Shown: positions 18,073 through 28,119 of the stretch, piece after piece
Numbering within the stretch: the stretch's first letter is position 1
How the letters are laid out: each line of letters starts with the position of its first letter
NCBI GenBank assembly: GCA_036141575.1
Contig: JAYZXF010000013.1
Location: 1 to 45,531 of the forward strand
Direction: 5' to 3'
DNA: 45,531 bases
Source of the DNA: Pseudomonadota bacterium
GTDB lineage: Bacteria > Pseudomonadota > Alphaproteobacteria > UBA2136 > JAPKEQ01
Notes under the pieces: model-generated
The model's database searches: none
What the model was told of the DNA's origin: nothing
What the model saw: the letters and a program-made list of their open reading frames with translations, nothing else
Translations under genes and position numbers: made by a program

Positions 18073-18870
18073 ATGGCTCATGTGATAGCAATTGTTAACC
18101 AAAAAGGCGGTGTTGGAAAAACAACAACGGCGATGAATTTGTCAACAGCTCTTGCAGCGTGTGGAAAAAAAGTACTACTTGTAGATTTTGATCCTCAAGG
18201 TAACGCGACAACAGGCTTTAATTTGGATAAATCATCTAATAAACAAAATTCATACTCTTTAATTATGCAAAAAGCTGCAGTTGAAGATACAATCCTATCT
18301 ACAAGTGTTCCAAATTTGAGCCTTATTCCTTCAACAATTCATTTATCAGGTGCTGAAGTTGAACTTGTACCGGTTATGGCGCGTGAGTACCGTCTGCGTG
18401 ATGCTCTAAAATCAGTGCATGACCAATATGATTACATTTTTATTGATTGCCCACCTTCTCTTGGGCTCCTTACATTGAATGCTCTTTCAGCATCTACAGA
18501 AGTTATGGTTCCTCTTCAGTGTGAATTTTTCGCAATGGAAGGTGTTTCTCAACTTTTACAAACTGTGAAACTTGTAAAGCGTAACCTAAACCCGAATATT
18601 GAAGTTGGTGGCGTACTGCTAACAATGTTTGATGTTCGTAATAAGCTTTCAGGCATGGTTGAAAAAGAAGTTCGTGAACATCTGGGTAGTCTTGTGTATA
18701 AAACGCTTATTCCTCGTAATGTGCGTGTGTCAGAAGCACCTAGCCATGGTAAACCTGTTCTTCTTTATGATGTGAACTGTGCTGGTAGCCAGGCATACAT
18801 TCGCCTAGCTGGTGAAATGATTCGTCGCCATAACCAGCTTTCAAGCACTAAAGTGGGAGTAGCTGCATAA
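18073..18870 (+). CDS. parA: Chromosome partitioning ATPase ParA
   Basis: Walker-type ATPase that moves ParB-bound origins along the nucleoid. 265 residues, the chromosomal (Soj-like) length without an N-terminal HTH. Deviant Walker A KGGVGKTT at 11-18, VDFDPQGNATTG near 41, and DYIFIDCPPSLGLLTLNAL near 120. AAAGGAAA ribosome site before the ATG. It overlaps parB by one base (TAATG). Confidence 0.98.
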   Translation: MAHVIAIVNQKGGVGKTTTAMNLSTALAACGKKVLLVDFDPQGNATTGFNLDKSSNKQNSYSLIMQKAAVEDTILSTSVPNLSLIPSTIHLSGAEVELVPVMAREYRLRDALKSVHDQYDYIFIDCPPSLGLLTLNALSASTEVMVPLQCEFFAMEGVSQLLQTVKLVKRNLNPNIEVGGVLLTMFDVRNKLSGMVEKEVREHLGSLVYKTLIPRNVRVSEAPSHGKPVLLYDVNCAGSQAYIRLAGEMIRRHNQLSSTKVGVAA

Positions 18871-19733
18871 TGAATAAAGGTCTTGGTAAAGGTCTAGGTG
18901 CTCTACTAGATGATAGTGATTTTGCTGTAGGTAGTGGTTTTGAGAGTACTGGTGCACCACAAGTGTTGTCAGTAACACTTCTTGGCCCTTCAGATGCGCA
19001 GCCACGCCGTACATTTGATGAAGATGCATTAAAGGCTCTTTCTGAATCTATTAAGTCTCAGGGTGTACTTCAACCCTTACTTGTTCGTCCTACTGGGGAT
19101 CGTTATGAAATTATTGCCGGTGAGCGTCGCTGGAGAGCTTCACAAATGGCTGGTCTTTCAGAGGTTCCTGTTATTGTAAAAGAGATGGATGATGGCCGCG
19201 CGCTTGAGATTGCTCTTGTTGAAAACGTCCAGCGTTCAGACTTGAACCCAATTGATGAAGCTGATGGTTATTTGCGTCTTATGAATGAGTTCAATTATAC
19301 CCATGAACAGATCGCAAAAGTGACAGGTAAGAGTAGAAGTCATGTCACAAACCTTATGCGCCTTCTCTCTTTACCTAAAAAATTGAAAGAATGTGTGAGT
19401 GAAGGTTTACTTACAATGGGACATGCCCGCGCTCTTCTTGGGCTTGCACATGATGAATCATTACAGCTTCGTATCGCAAATCAGGTCATTAAAAAGACAC
19501 TTTCAGTGCGTGAAACTGAAGATTTAGTACGAAAACACTCTGATGGAAAGAAGAAAAAAGAGCCTCGCCAGAGAAATGTAAGCCCAGCAACTTTAGAGCT
19601 AGAATCTCGCATGCAAACAGTGCTTGGTTCTAAGGTTCAAGTCACCCAAAAAGAGGGTGTTGGACACATTAAAGTATTCTTTGAGGATTCAAAAGAGCTT
19701 CTTGATATTGTAAACAAGATCTCGCAGTCATGA
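18870..19733 (+). CDS. parB: Chromosome partitioning protein ParB
   Basis: CTP-dependent DNA clamp that loads at parS. 287 residues. N-terminal KGLGKGLGALL typical of ParB; QPRRTFDEDALKALSESI near 48; CTP-binding box GERRWRA near 86; ENVQRSDLNPIDEADGY near 116; HTH region with KVTGKSRSHVTNLMRLLSLP near 150; C-terminal dimerisation region. Its stop overlaps the convergent yggS stop within the palindrome TCATGA. Confidence 0.98.
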   Translation: MNKGLGKGLGALLDDSDFAVGSGFESTGAPQVLSVTLLGPSDAQPRRTFDEDALKALSESIKSQGVLQPLLVRPTGDRYEIIAGERRWRASQMAGLSEVPVIVKEMDDGRALEIALVENVQRSDLNPIDEADGYLRLMNEFNYTHEQIAKVTGKSRSHVTNLMRLLSLPKKLKECVSEGLLTMGHARALLGLAHDESLQLRIANQVIKKTLSVRETEDLVRKHSDGKKKKEPRQRNVSPATLELESRMQTVLGSKVQVTQKEGVGHIKVFFEDSKELLDIVNKISQS

Positions 19734-20354
19734 TCTTTCGCCGAAAAGCGCGGTGCCTACTCTAACAAAGGTAGCGCCGTGCTTTAAGGCTTCTTTATAG
19801 TCACCAGACATTCCCATTGAGGCATCCTTAAGTTGGTACTTTTCCATAAGCTCAGCAATGATTTTAAAGGATTCTTCAGGTTCTACTTGTAAGGCAGGTA
19901 TACACATTAAGCCGCAAAGGTGGATATGTCGGCAGTTTTCTTTGATATATAAAATAAGGTCTTCAACCTCATTTAAAGCACATCCAGACTTATTGTTATC
20001 TTGGTGGGTTTTGACATGTAGAAAGATATTTTGTGTTTTTTCTAGCTTTCCTGCTTCTTTTTCAATGCTTTTGATAAGTTTTAAGCGATCTACAGAGTGA
20101 ATAAAATCAAAGTTTGTTACAGCTTCTTTGGTTTTGTTGGTTTGCAAGTGCCCAATAAAGTGTGTTGTGCAATCTAAAAAAGCGCCATCATTTATCTTAC
20201 CAAGAGCCTCTTGAATGTAGTTTTCACCAAAATGAGTGATGCCTAATTCTTTAGCTTGATTGATTTTGTATACGGGTTGTTTTTTGCTAACAGCAATAAG
20301 AGTTGCACCCTGTAAGTCAAGCTCAGCATTGATTTTGTCATAAAAGTCTTTCAT
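19728..20354 (-). CDS. Pyridoxal phosphate homeostasis protein (YggS family)
   Basis: 208-residue PLP-binding TIM-barrel protein without known enzyme activity that buffers free PLP. The PLP lysine is K24 in LIAVSKKQP, followed by HFGENYIQEA near 41, HFIGHLQTNK near 65, and the C-terminal SMGMSGDYKEAL and VRVGTALFG motifs. It is convergent with parB, overlapping it by six bases. Confidence 0.95.
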   Translation of the reverse strand: MKDFYDKINAELDLQGATLIAVSKKQPVYKINQAKELGITHFGENYIQEALGKINDGAFLDCTTHFIGHLQTNKTKEAVTNFDFIHSVDRLKLIKSIEKEAGKLEKTQNIFLHVKTHQDNNKSGCALNEVEDLILYIKENCRHIHLCGLMCIPALQVEPEESFKIIAELMEKYQLKDASMGMSGDYKEALKHGATFVRVGTALFGERS

Positions 20355-20438
20355 GGGAACTTACTATAATGCAAAGTCTTTGAAGAATAAAGCGTTACAT
20401 AAATGGCACACACCCCCTTCTCTAAAATGCCCAAACAC

Positions 20439-20467
20439 TTGACCCTACTTATATAGACCTTTATCTT
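20439..20467 (+). promoter_or_regulatory. Candidate promoter of the porin gene
   Basis: TTGACC at 20439-20444 and TATCTT at 20462-20467 with a 17-base spacer, in the gap before the porin gene. A sigma-70-like arrangement; the match in the -10 box is moderate. Confidence 0.4.
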
Positions 20468-20532
20468 ACTGCTTGGTGATAGAGATTCGTCTCGCTCATG
20501 GTAATAAAAGAAAATCCTTAGGGAGAAATATA

Positions 20533-21633
20533 ATGAAAAAAGAACTGTTGATTGCTGCTTCAGCTGTTGCGGTTGCTGGTGTTGCGTCTAACGCAAACGC
20601 TATCGACGTAGAGCTGTACGGTCAAGTAAACAAAGGTGTTATGATCGTTGATGACGGTACTGACACTGAGTTCAACGTTGTTGACAACGACTTCTCAAGC
20701 ACACGCTTCGGTCTTAAGGGCGAACAAGCTCTTGATAACGGCCTAACTGCGTCTGCTCTACTTGAAATGGAATACCAGACTAACGCTTCTGATGTTCTAA
20801 CTCAAAACCAAACAATTGCTAACGCTCAAAACACTCCTAACGGTGTTGTTGGTAACCTTGCTGCACGTCACTCACGTGTAGGCCTTGGTGGCGACTTTGG
20901 TGCGATCTTTGTAGGTCACACTTCTACAGCTACTGACGGTGTTACTGAGCAAGACATGGCCGGTGCTGGCGATGTTCTAGGTTCAGACATTGAAGACCTT
21001 GGTGGTGCAATGTTCTTCCGTACTGCTGGTGGTGGTTACTCTACTGACTCTGTTGGTACAGCTACTGACAACATGGACGGTAACGGTCGTCAAGATCTAG
21101 TACGTTACGACTCTCCAATCTTTAACGGCTTCCAAGTACGTGTTTCTGCTGCTCAAGGCGGTGACATGGACACTGGTGTATTCTACCACGGCCGTATCGA
21201 TGAGTTTGCTATTAAAGGTGGTCTAGGTTACGTTGCATTTAACACTGCTGCTACTGGTACTGTTGGCGCTGAAAGCCAAATCTCTGGTTCTCTATCTGCT
21301 AAGCATGACAGCGGCTTTGGTGCGACTGTTGCTTACGGTCAGCAAGAGCTAGAAAACGGTGTTGCTGGTACTAACGATGACCCAACTTTCTACTACGTGA
21401 AACTAGGTTACACTTGGGACGCGTTTGAAGTTGCTGCTGACTACTCTAAGCACGAAAACGGTGCTGGTGTAGCTGACGACGAGACTACTTACTACGGTCT
21501 TGCTGGTCAGTACAACCTAGGTCACGGTGTATCTGCTGCTGCATACTACAAAAACTTCGAGTTTGACGATAGCACTGCTACAAGCTTTGAAGACATGAGT
21601 GTGTACGGCGTTAACATGCGCGTTAAGTTCTAA
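20533..21633 (+). CDS. Outer-membrane porin (Gram-negative porin family)
   Basis: 366 residues from the ATG at 20533, chosen because GGGAGAAA precedes it and MKKELLIAASAVAVAG begins a clear signal peptide (cleavage after about ANA, residue 23). The mature part begins IDVELYGQVNKGV, a typical first beta strand, contains alternating strands and Gly/Asp-rich loops, and ends in VNMRVKF with the C-terminal Phe needed for BAM insertion. Codon use is strongly biased and the gene has a strong terminator, so it is probably one of the most abundant proteins. Substrate preference cannot be told. Confidence 0.95.
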   Translation: MKKELLIAASAVAVAGVASNANAIDVELYGQVNKGVMIVDDGTDTEFNVVDNDFSSTRFGLKGEQALDNGLTASALLEMEYQTNASDVLTQNQTIANAQNTPNGVVGNLAARHSRVGLGGDFGAIFVGHTSTATDGVTEQDMAGAGDVLGSDIEDLGGAMFFRTAGGGYSTDSVGTATDNMDGNGRQDLVRYDSPIFNGFQVRVSAAQGGDMDTGVFYHGRIDEFAIKGGLGYVAFNTAATGTVGAESQISGSLSAKHDSGFGATVAYGQQELENGVAGTNDDPTFYYVKLGYTWDAFEVAADYSKHENGAGVADDETTYYGLAGQYNLGHGVSAAAYYKNFEFDDSTATSFEDMSVYGVNMRVKF

Positions 21634-21647
21634 GCAGAACTTTTTAT

Positions 21648-21681
21648 AAAAACAGGCAGCGGGATGCTGCCTGTTTTTTTT
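21648..21681 (+). terminator. Terminator of the porin gene
   Basis: Arms AAAACAGGCAGC and GCTGCCTGTTTT around a GGGAT loop, followed by a T-run. Very strong. Confidence 0.95.
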
Positions 21682-21766
21682 GTGTCTTGCACCTTGTTAA
21701 ACATGAGAAAACAGTACTATAATGGCGCTCGTACAAAGATTTTTATGTTTTGGGAGAAAAGTATAC

Positions 21767-22276
21767 ATGAAGAACACTGCAAAAAGCTTAACAATTCTAA
21801 CTTCAATTGCTCTAGCAGCATGTGGTAGCGGTCTAGAAAGAACAGACCCAAACCCAAAACCTCATGACGCTCCAGATGGGCCAGGCCTTTTTTCTGGAAA
21901 GTCAGGTAACCTTTTAGATTCTTTCAATAACCTTGATTCAGCAAGCGCAAGTATTGGTGTTGATCCATACCTATGGCGTTCTTCACTTGAAGCTGTTTCT
22001 TTCATGCCTATTTACCAAGCTGATAGTGCTGGTGGTGTTATTTTGACAGACTGGTATACAAACCCATCTAATTCAAAAGAACAGTTTAAGGTAAACATTA
22101 TGCTACTTGGTAAAGAGCTTTCACCTTCTGCTTTGAATGTAAGTGTATTTAAGAAATCAAAAACTCCTACTGGTTGGGAGGACCTTGGATCTCAAGAAGC
22201 AACAGCTAAAGAACTTGAAGAAACAATCCTAACAAACGCACGTTCTTACCGTGTGCGTGCAAAAGCTAGCCAATAG
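21767..22276 (+). CDS. DUF3576 family lipoprotein
   Basis: 169 residues from the ATG at 21767, which has a GGGAGAAA ribosome site and begins a lipoprotein signal with ALAAC (Cys19); the longer open frame from 21722 would bury it. The mature part includes IGVDPYLWRSSLEAVSFMP, the family core, and GVILTDWYTNP. Members occur in Alphaproteobacteria just upstream of leuS, lptE and holA, as here. Function is unknown; an outer-membrane location is inferred from the lipobox. Confidence 0.87.
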   Translation: MKNTAKSLTILTSIALAACGSGLERTDPNPKPHDAPDGPGLFSGKSGNLLDSFNNLDSASASIGVDPYLWRSSLEAVSFMPIYQADSAGGVILTDWYTNPSNSKEQFKVNIMLLGKELSPSALNVSVFKKSKTPTGWEDLGSQEATAKELEETILTNARSYRVRAKASQ

Positions 22277-22294
22277 AGAAGAAATAGAACAACT

Positions 22295-24844
22295 ATGCAA
22301 AAGTACAATCCTTTTAGTATTGAAGAAAAATGGCAGTCTTGCTGGCTAGATAACAAAGCCTTTAAGAGTGAAGCAACAAAAGATAAGCCAAAGTATTATG
22401 TTCTTGAGATGTTCCCTTACCCATCGGGTAAGCTGCACATGGGACATGTAAGAAACTACACAATTGGTGATGTTGTTGCGCGTTATTACCGTGCTAAGGG
22501 GTACAATGTACTACACCCAATGGGGTGGGATGCTTTTGGTCTTCCGGCTGAAAACGCAGCTTTGAAGAATAATAAGCACCCAGAAGCTTGGACTTTGTCT
22601 AATGTGGAAGCTATGAAGGTTGATTTAAATAAGTTTGGTCTTTCATATGATTGGGATCGCGAAGTTGCTACTTGCCTTCCTGTATACTATGGGAAGCAGC
22701 AAAAATGGTTTTTAGATTTATATGAAAAGGGGTTAGTGTACCAAAAAGAATCACTTGTGAATTGGGATCCTGTTGATCATACGGTTCTAGCTAACGAACA
22801 AGTGGTTGATGGTAAAGGCTGGCGTTCTGGGGCTCCTGTAGAGCGTAAGGCTATGAACCAGTGGTTTTTGCGCATTACAAACTATGCAGATCAGCTTCTA
22901 AATGACCTTGATGACCTAAAAGGTTGGCCTGAGCGTGTAAAAACAATGCAGGCGAACTGGATTGGTCGTAGTGAAGGTCTTGAGTTTACTTTTGATGTAA
23001 ACGGTTGGGACCAAGGACTTACGGTATACACAACACGCCCTGATACGTTGATGGGCTGTACATACTGTGCAATTGCACCAGAGCACCCTCTTGCTGCTAT
23101 GGTTGCTGAGAGCGATTCTAAGGCTGCTGAGTTTATTTCTGAGTGCCAAGCGCTTGGTACGGCTGCTGAGGATATTGAAAAGGCTGAGAAGCGCGGATAT
23201 AAACTTGAGCAAACTGTTGTACACCCTATTACTGGGGAAGAGCTACCAGTTTATATCGCAAATTTTGTTTTGATGTCTTATGGGACAGGGGCGATTATGT
23301 CTGTTCCTGCGCATGATGAGCGTGATTATGCCTTTGCAACAAAGTATAACTTGCCAATTAAACAAGTGATCAACGCTCCTGAAGAAAATGAATCTGACAG
23401 CGATGTTTACACTGGTCAGGGAATACTTACTAACTCTGGTGAATTCGATGGTTTAAGCTCTGAAAAGGCCCGAGTAAAAATTTCTGAATTTATTGAAGCC
23501 CTTAACAAAGGTGAGCGTAAAGTAAACTTCCGTTTGAAGGACTGGGGTATTTCACGTCAGCGCTATTGGGGCTGCCCAATTCCATTTATTGAGTGTAAAG
23601 ACTGTGGAACAGTTCCTGTTCCTGCAGAACAGCTTCCTGTAGAACTTCCAAAAGATGTTTCTTTTGATACGCCTGGTAATCCTCTTGATCGTCACCCGAC
23701 ATGGAAGCAAGTGTCTTGCCCATGCTGTGGTAAGGACGCTGAACGCATAACGGATACAATGGATACATTCATGGACTCTTCATGGTACTTCCTTCGTTAT
23801 GCAGATGTAGAAAGCAGTAAGCCAATTGGTGATGAGGCTGCATACTGGATGGAAGGTGGTGTGGATCAATACATCGGTGGTATTGAACATGCTGTGCTTC
23901 ACCTGTTGTACTCTAGATTTGTGACAAAAGTGCTTAAGGACCAAGGGTATGTAAATACTCACGAACCTTTTAAGTCATTGTTAACACAGGGGATGGTGAT
24001 TAATAACTCTTACCAAGATACTTCTGGCGAATATATCAATCCTGACGATGTTGAATGGGATGGTGAAACAGCTAAGCATGCTCAAACAGGCGAAACGCTT
24101 AAAGTAAATCGCATGGAAAAAATGTCTAAATCTAAGAATAATGGTGTAGACCCTAATATTCTTCTTGAACGTTATGGTGCAGATACTCTGCGTACATTTA
24201 TGATGTTTACGGCACCTCCTGAGCGTGACCTTGAATGGAGTGATGGTGCTATTGAAGGTGCGTGGCGCTTTATGGGTCGCGTTTGGTCTCTTATTCAAAA
24301 AGCGAGTGAAAATGCGCCAAAACAGTATACAGAATCATGGGGTAGTGACTCCCTAAAGCCTGTACACCGTGCAATACATAAGACAATTGCTAAGGCATCT
24401 AAGGATATTGAAGCTTTCCAGTTTAATACTTTAATTGCAGCTATTATGGAGCTTTCAAACACTTTATCAGGAATGAAACTTAACGATGACGCCGCAAAGT
24501 CTTTGTTTAAGTATGGTTGTGACGTTGTTATGCAGCTTCTAAACCCTGTAGCTCCTCATATTACAGAAGAGCTTTGGGCGTCTGCTGGCCATAAGATGCC
24601 ACTTTATGAAGCAAGTTGGCCTGAATTTGATGCAGAAATCGCAAAAGACGATGAAATTACCATGGTTGTACAAGTTAATGGTAAGCTGAAAGAGAAACTT
24701 ATGGTGCCTGCTGGTCTTCCTAAAGATGAAATGGAAGTTAAAGCACGTGAAGCGGCAGCAAGTCACCTTGAAAATCAAGATGTATTGAAGTGCGTAGTTG
24801 TACCGAACCGTCTTGTTAACTTTGTAGTAAAACCGGTAGCATAA
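22295..24844 (+). CDS. leuS: Leucyl-tRNA synthetase
   Basis: Charges tRNA-Leu. 849 residues, bacterial type. HIGH motif HMGH at 48-51, KMSKS at 609-613, a large CP1 editing domain between them (TTRPDTLMGCTY near 250), and a zinc-type cysteine segment with paired Cys-x-x-Cys motifs near 433 and 470. It is the second gene of the DUF3576-leuS-lptE-holA run. Confidence 0.99.
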   Translation: MQKYNPFSIEEKWQSCWLDNKAFKSEATKDKPKYYVLEMFPYPSGKLHMGHVRNYTIGDVVARYYRAKGYNVLHPMGWDAFGLPAENAALKNNKHPEAWTLSNVEAMKVDLNKFGLSYDWDREVATCLPVYYGKQQKWFLDLYEKGLVYQKESLVNWDPVDHTVLANEQVVDGKGWRSGAPVERKAMNQWFLRITNYADQLLNDLDDLKGWPERVKTMQANWIGRSEGLEFTFDVNGWDQGLTVYTTRPDTLMGCTYCAIAPEHPLAAMVAESDSKAAEFISECQALGTAAEDIEKAEKRGYKLEQTVVHPITGEELPVYIANFVLMSYGTGAIMSVPAHDERDYAFATKYNLPIKQVINAPEENESDSDVYTGQGILTNSGEFDGLSSEKARVKISEFIEALNKGERKVNFRLKDWGISRQRYWGCPIPFIECKDCGTVPVPAEQLPVELPKDVSFDTPGNPLDRHPTWKQVSCPCCGKDAERITDTMDTFMDSSWYFLRYADVESSKPIGDEAAYWMEGGVDQYIGGIEHAVLHLLYSRFVTKVLKDQGYVNTHEPFKSLLTQGMVINNSYQDTSGEYINPDDVEWDGETAKHAQTGETLKVNRMEKMSKSKNNGVDPNILLERYGADTLRTFMMFTAPPERDLEWSDGAIEGAWRFMGRVWSLIQKASENAPKQYTESWGSDSLKPVHRAIHKTIAKASKDIEAFQFNTLIAAIMELSNTLSGMKLNDDAAKSLFKYGCDVVMQLLNPVAPHITEELWASAGHKMPLYEASWPEFDAEIAKDDEITMVVQVNGKLKEKLMVPAGLPKDEMEVKAREAAASHLENQDVLKCVVVPNRLVNFVVKPVA

Positions 24845-24848
24845 TAAT

Positions 24849-25349
24849 ATGAAAAAAACATTCTTTACTCTTAGCCTTTGCTTAGCAACGACAGCCTGCT
24901 CTTATGCACCAATGTATGAGGCTTCAACTATTGATTCTGGAAAACAAGTGTCTGTGGGAACCGTTCAAATTAGCGGTGTTGAGATGAATGTTGGCTCTCG
25001 TCGTATGCCTCAAAGGCTTTCACAAAAGTTAAACGCAGCTTTTCCTGAAGGTAATGGTTTGTATACCTTGAATGTAACACTTGATGAGGCAACAAAAGCC
25101 CTTGCAACAAACCGTACTGCTGCTGATGAGCGTTACCAGCTTCAGGTTGTTGCCCATGTGAAAATGCTTGGGGTTGATGGTAAAGAGGTTTTGAAAACGC
25201 GTTTGAGCCAGCTGGTGGCTTATAACGTTCAAACAACAGGTTTTGCAACGGATAGTGAAGAAGAGGCGGCACATGATCGTGCGGTTGATCGTCTAGCTGA
25301 AGATATTATTCAGCAAGTATATTACAAAATGTACGCGATGGACCGTTAA
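24849..25349 (+). CDS. lptE: LPS assembly lipoprotein LptE
   Basis: 166 residues with a lipoprotein signal ending TTAC (Cys17). It plugs the LptD barrel that places LPS in the outer leaflet. Recognised by FxPMYE-like start of the mature protein (YAPMYEAST), the mixed alpha/beta pattern, and the invariant position between leuS and holA. LptE proteins are poorly conserved, so context carries weight. It overlaps holA by one base. Confidence 0.9.
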   Translation: MKKTFFTLSLCLATTACSYAPMYEASTIDSGKQVSVGTVQISGVEMNVGSRRMPQRLSQKLNAAFPEGNGLYTLNVTLDEATKALATNRTAADERYQLQVVAHVKMLGVDGKEVLKTRLSQLVAYNVQTTGFATDSEEEAAHDRAVDRLAEDIIQQVYYKMYAMDR

Positions 25350-26386
25350 TGAAACTAACGGAAGCGAGTCTTAAACCTTACCTCTCAGGCTCAAAGCCTC
25401 TTTCTCCAATTGTTTTTATTTATGGAGATGACTCAGGAAAGGTTAAGGAGTTTGCTGATAAAGTTATTCCCCTTATTACAGATCAGCCAGATGACCCATT
25501 TTTGCACGATCGTTTAGATGTGTCTGATTTAATGGAAGAGTCCTCGAGGCTTTTTGAGTCTGCAACAACACTTTCTTTCGGTGGTGGCACAAGACTTGTG
25601 CGCATTGATGGTTTACATGGTGCTTTGGATACAAAGAGTATTAATGCTGTGCTTTCTGCCCTTAATGAGCTTGCAAGCCAGTCTTTAAGTGATGTTGTTG
25701 TTTTGGTACCTGCTCCTGGTGTTGATGCAAAACTTGCACAGGTGAAAGCTCTTGAAAAATTAGAGAATGTGATGTCTGTAAGGTGTTTCCAAGAAGGTGC
25801 TCGCGATCTTTCAGCAACGGTTTCATCCTTCTTTAAAGAGAAGAATAAAGTCGTTTCTCCAGAAGCTATGAGCTTTTTGCTTATGTACTTGGGCCATGAT
25901 AAAGCCTCTACATTACTTGAGTTGGAAAAAGTAGATCTATACACGCTAGAAAAGGCCTCAGTTGATTTAGATGACTGTCAGGCTGTCCTCTCTAATGCGC
26001 CGGCTATGAATGTCTTTAAGCTGTGCGATATGCTCGGTCAGAAGCAATTCTTAGAAGCTGATAAGCTTTATCATGCGATGTTAGAAGAAGGGGAAAGCGC
26101 ACAGGGGATTATAATCCTTGTACAACGCCACTTCCGTCGTTTGTCGCAGCTTAGACAGGCTATGGACTCAGGGATGAACCCATATCAGGCTTGCTCTAGC
26201 CTAAAGCCTCCTGTGTTTGATAGTCAAAGAGCTGAGTTTATTGCTCAGGCGCAAAAGCTTGCACCAGGTATGGTGTCTGAAGCTGGAAAGATGATGTGGT
26301 CAGATCTTTCTACATTGCGTGATGGCTCTTCAGAAGAAAATACAGCTGTATATATGGCTCTTAAAAGCTATATGACGGCTTCTTAG
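25349..26386 (+). CDS. holA: DNA polymerase III delta subunit
   Basis: 345 residues. Clamp-loader subunit that opens the beta ring. The N-terminal FIYGDDSGKVKEFADKVI is the family start, followed by GGGTRLVRIDG near 74 and DVVVLVPAPGVD near 115, then C-terminal helices with LVQRHFRRLSQLRQAM near 252. TAATG overlap with lptE indicates coupling. The stop overlaps the convergent LpoA-like gene by four bases. Confidence 0.95.
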   Translation: MKLTEASLKPYLSGSKPLSPIVFIYGDDSGKVKEFADKVIPLITDQPDDPFLHDRLDVSDLMEESSRLFESATTLSFGGGTRLVRIDGLHGALDTKSINAVLSALNELASQSLSDVVVLVPAPGVDAKLAQVKALEKLENVMSVRCFQEGARDLSATVSSFFKEKNKVVSPEAMSFLLMYLGHDKASTLLELEKVDLYTLEKASVDLDDCQAVLSNAPAMNVFKLCDMLGQKQFLEADKLYHAMLEEGESAQGIIILVQRHFRRLSQLRQAMDSGMNPYQACSSLKPPVFDSQRAEFIAQAQKLAPGMVSEAGKMMWSDLSTLRDGSSEENTAVYMALKSYMTAS

Positions 26387-28062
26387 AACCACTCAATATA
26401 GAAATCTTCTTTCTTCTCTTTCTTTGGCTTTTGAGGGCGTTGCTGGGTGTTTCCTGTCCAGCCGCTATCGCCACCCCAGCCACTTCCTGAGAAGAATGGG
26501 TTTCTTTTCACTGATTCATAGTGTTTGTGTGTTGCAAGTCCTGTGACTTGGGTAATAGGAATGAGCTTTCTTTTAGACAACTTAGAGATACCATATTTGC
26601 GGATGTTTTTACCGTTATCAAGAAATCTGATCGCGCCACCGTAGCCCCAAAAGCCTGATGGACGCTCAAAAACGTCTTCATTGAAGCGACCATTAGAAAT
26701 AAGTGCAACTTCATTCAAAATCTGGATGGCATCATAGGCAAGAACATCAAGGTTTTTAGCTTTTTTACCCGTTGCTTCATTAAAGATTTTTTTAAACTCT
26801 TTAATCGCAGCTTGGTCTGGTGTTGGCAGGAGTGCACCTGATAGGCTGCTTGGGAAATCCTTACGTCCAGAAAGGTTAGCAAGTGGGTAAAGGCCGAGGA
26901 TTTGAGTTTTCCTTGCATCAATATCATAGAAAGCCAGCTGATGTGACAAGGTTTTAGCTTCCTTAGGTGTAGAAGGTAGGAATAGGCTTTCAAAAGGAAT
27001 CAGAGATGACAGGTTATCATTCTGCAGTTCCTGGAAGAGTTTATTCTCTTCTTCTGTAAGTACTTCTGTATTGCTAAGAGATTCAACCAGCGATTCTTGT
27101 GTTGTGAGTAGAGAATTGTGGCCAATGAGTTGTTGAATATCGCTCTTATTGTTGTTTGTTGATGGGTCGTAACTCCACGTAGGGTGGATATATGCCTGAT
27201 TGTATGTTGATGATTGAATATGTCTAATAAATGTATCTGACAGCGAGTTTTGAGTCGCGTCACTGTTAGACATAAATGAAGAAACCTTTGTTTTATCGGT
27301 TGCAAGAGCATGATCAGATAGGGCTGAAACTTGGTCGTGAGGAAGGTAGCTAATAGAGTATAGCCCTTTACGAAGGATAGACTCTGTATTGGTAAAGCTA
27401 ATTACAGGAATATTACGTAGAGCACTTTTTACAAAGTTTGCTTGGTCAGCGCGAATAGGCCCAAGGGCCACTTGAATGCCATCTTGTTTTGCAAGATTTG
27501 TTGCCTTAAATGCTTGGTTATCTGAGTTACCAATATCGTAAACATAAATTAAAACATTGTTATTCTCTAACTCAAAGAGAGCCGTCTGTACGGCTGAAAG
27601 AATACTTTTAGATACATTTTTTAGTGGACTGCTAATTGGCAGAAATACGCCAACTTTAAGGTAGTTTGATGTGGTTTTAGGATTGTTTAGAGCTTCTACA
27701 GCTTCTTTGATATCAGGGTACTCCTCTCCCATAGAAAGCATAGAGTAGGGGAGGGGGAGGCCTTTTTTAAGGGCGATGTAGTTTTCAATGGTTGGAGAAA
27801 CTTTGTCTGAGTCTGCAGCTTCTTCAGAGTTAAACATAAAGCCTGTCTCATAGAGAGTCTGCAGTTTCTGCTCTTTAGACTTCTTTAATGTTTGAAGCAT
27901 ACCTTGTGTGCTGAGGTAGTTTTCATTGAAATGAATTGTAGGAGCAATAGTTTCTGAAGTAGTTTCAACTTCTTCCGCCATATATAGAGGCTGTTCAAAC
28001 TCTTGAGCCCATGCTGATGTGCTAACAAGTGCTGTAAGTGCGAAAGTAGAGAGTGTGCGCAT
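26383..28062 (-). CDS. LpoA-like periplasmic penicillin-binding protein activator
   Basis: 559 residues with a signal peptide (MRTLSTFALTALVSTSAWAQ) and a type-1 periplasmic-binding-protein fold (about 130-510): LKVGVFLPISSPLKNVSKSIL near 135, YDIGNSDNQAF near 175, and ALGPIRADQANFV near 200. The family contains LpoA, which activates PBP1A. The divergent yraN and BON-lipoprotein genes match the E. coli lpoA-yraN-diaA-dolP cluster. It lacks an obvious lipobox, so it may be soluble rather than outer-membrane bound. The C-terminal tail is Gly/Trp then Lys rich. Confidence 0.82.
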   Translation of the reverse strand: MRTLSTFALTALVSTSAWAQEFEQPLYMAEEVETTSETIAPTIHFNENYLSTQGMLQTLKKSKEQKLQTLYETGFMFNSEEAADSDKVSPTIENYIALKKGLPLPYSMLSMGEEYPDIKEAVEALNNPKTTSNYLKVGVFLPISSPLKNVSKSILSAVQTALFELENNNVLIYVYDIGNSDNQAFKATNLAKQDGIQVALGPIRADQANFVKSALRNIPVISFTNTESILRKGLYSISYLPHDQVSALSDHALATDKTKVSSFMSNSDATQNSLSDTFIRHIQSSTYNQAYIHPTWSYDPSTNNNKSDIQQLIGHNSLLTTQESLVESLSNTEVLTEEENKLFQELQNDNLSSLIPFESLFLPSTPKEAKTLSHQLAFYDIDARKTQILGLYPLANLSGRKDFPSSLSGALLPTPDQAAIKEFKKIFNEATGKKAKNLDVLAYDAIQILNEVALISNGRFNEDVFERPSGFWGYGGAIRFLDNGKNIRKYGISKLSKRKLIPITQVTGLATHKHYESVKRNPFFSGSGWGGDSGWTGNTQQRPQKPKKEKKEDFYIEWF

Positions 28063-28119
28063 AAGGCTCCAATAATATTATTTATTGATAAAACATAGTG
28101 GATTCTATAAATTTTTTGC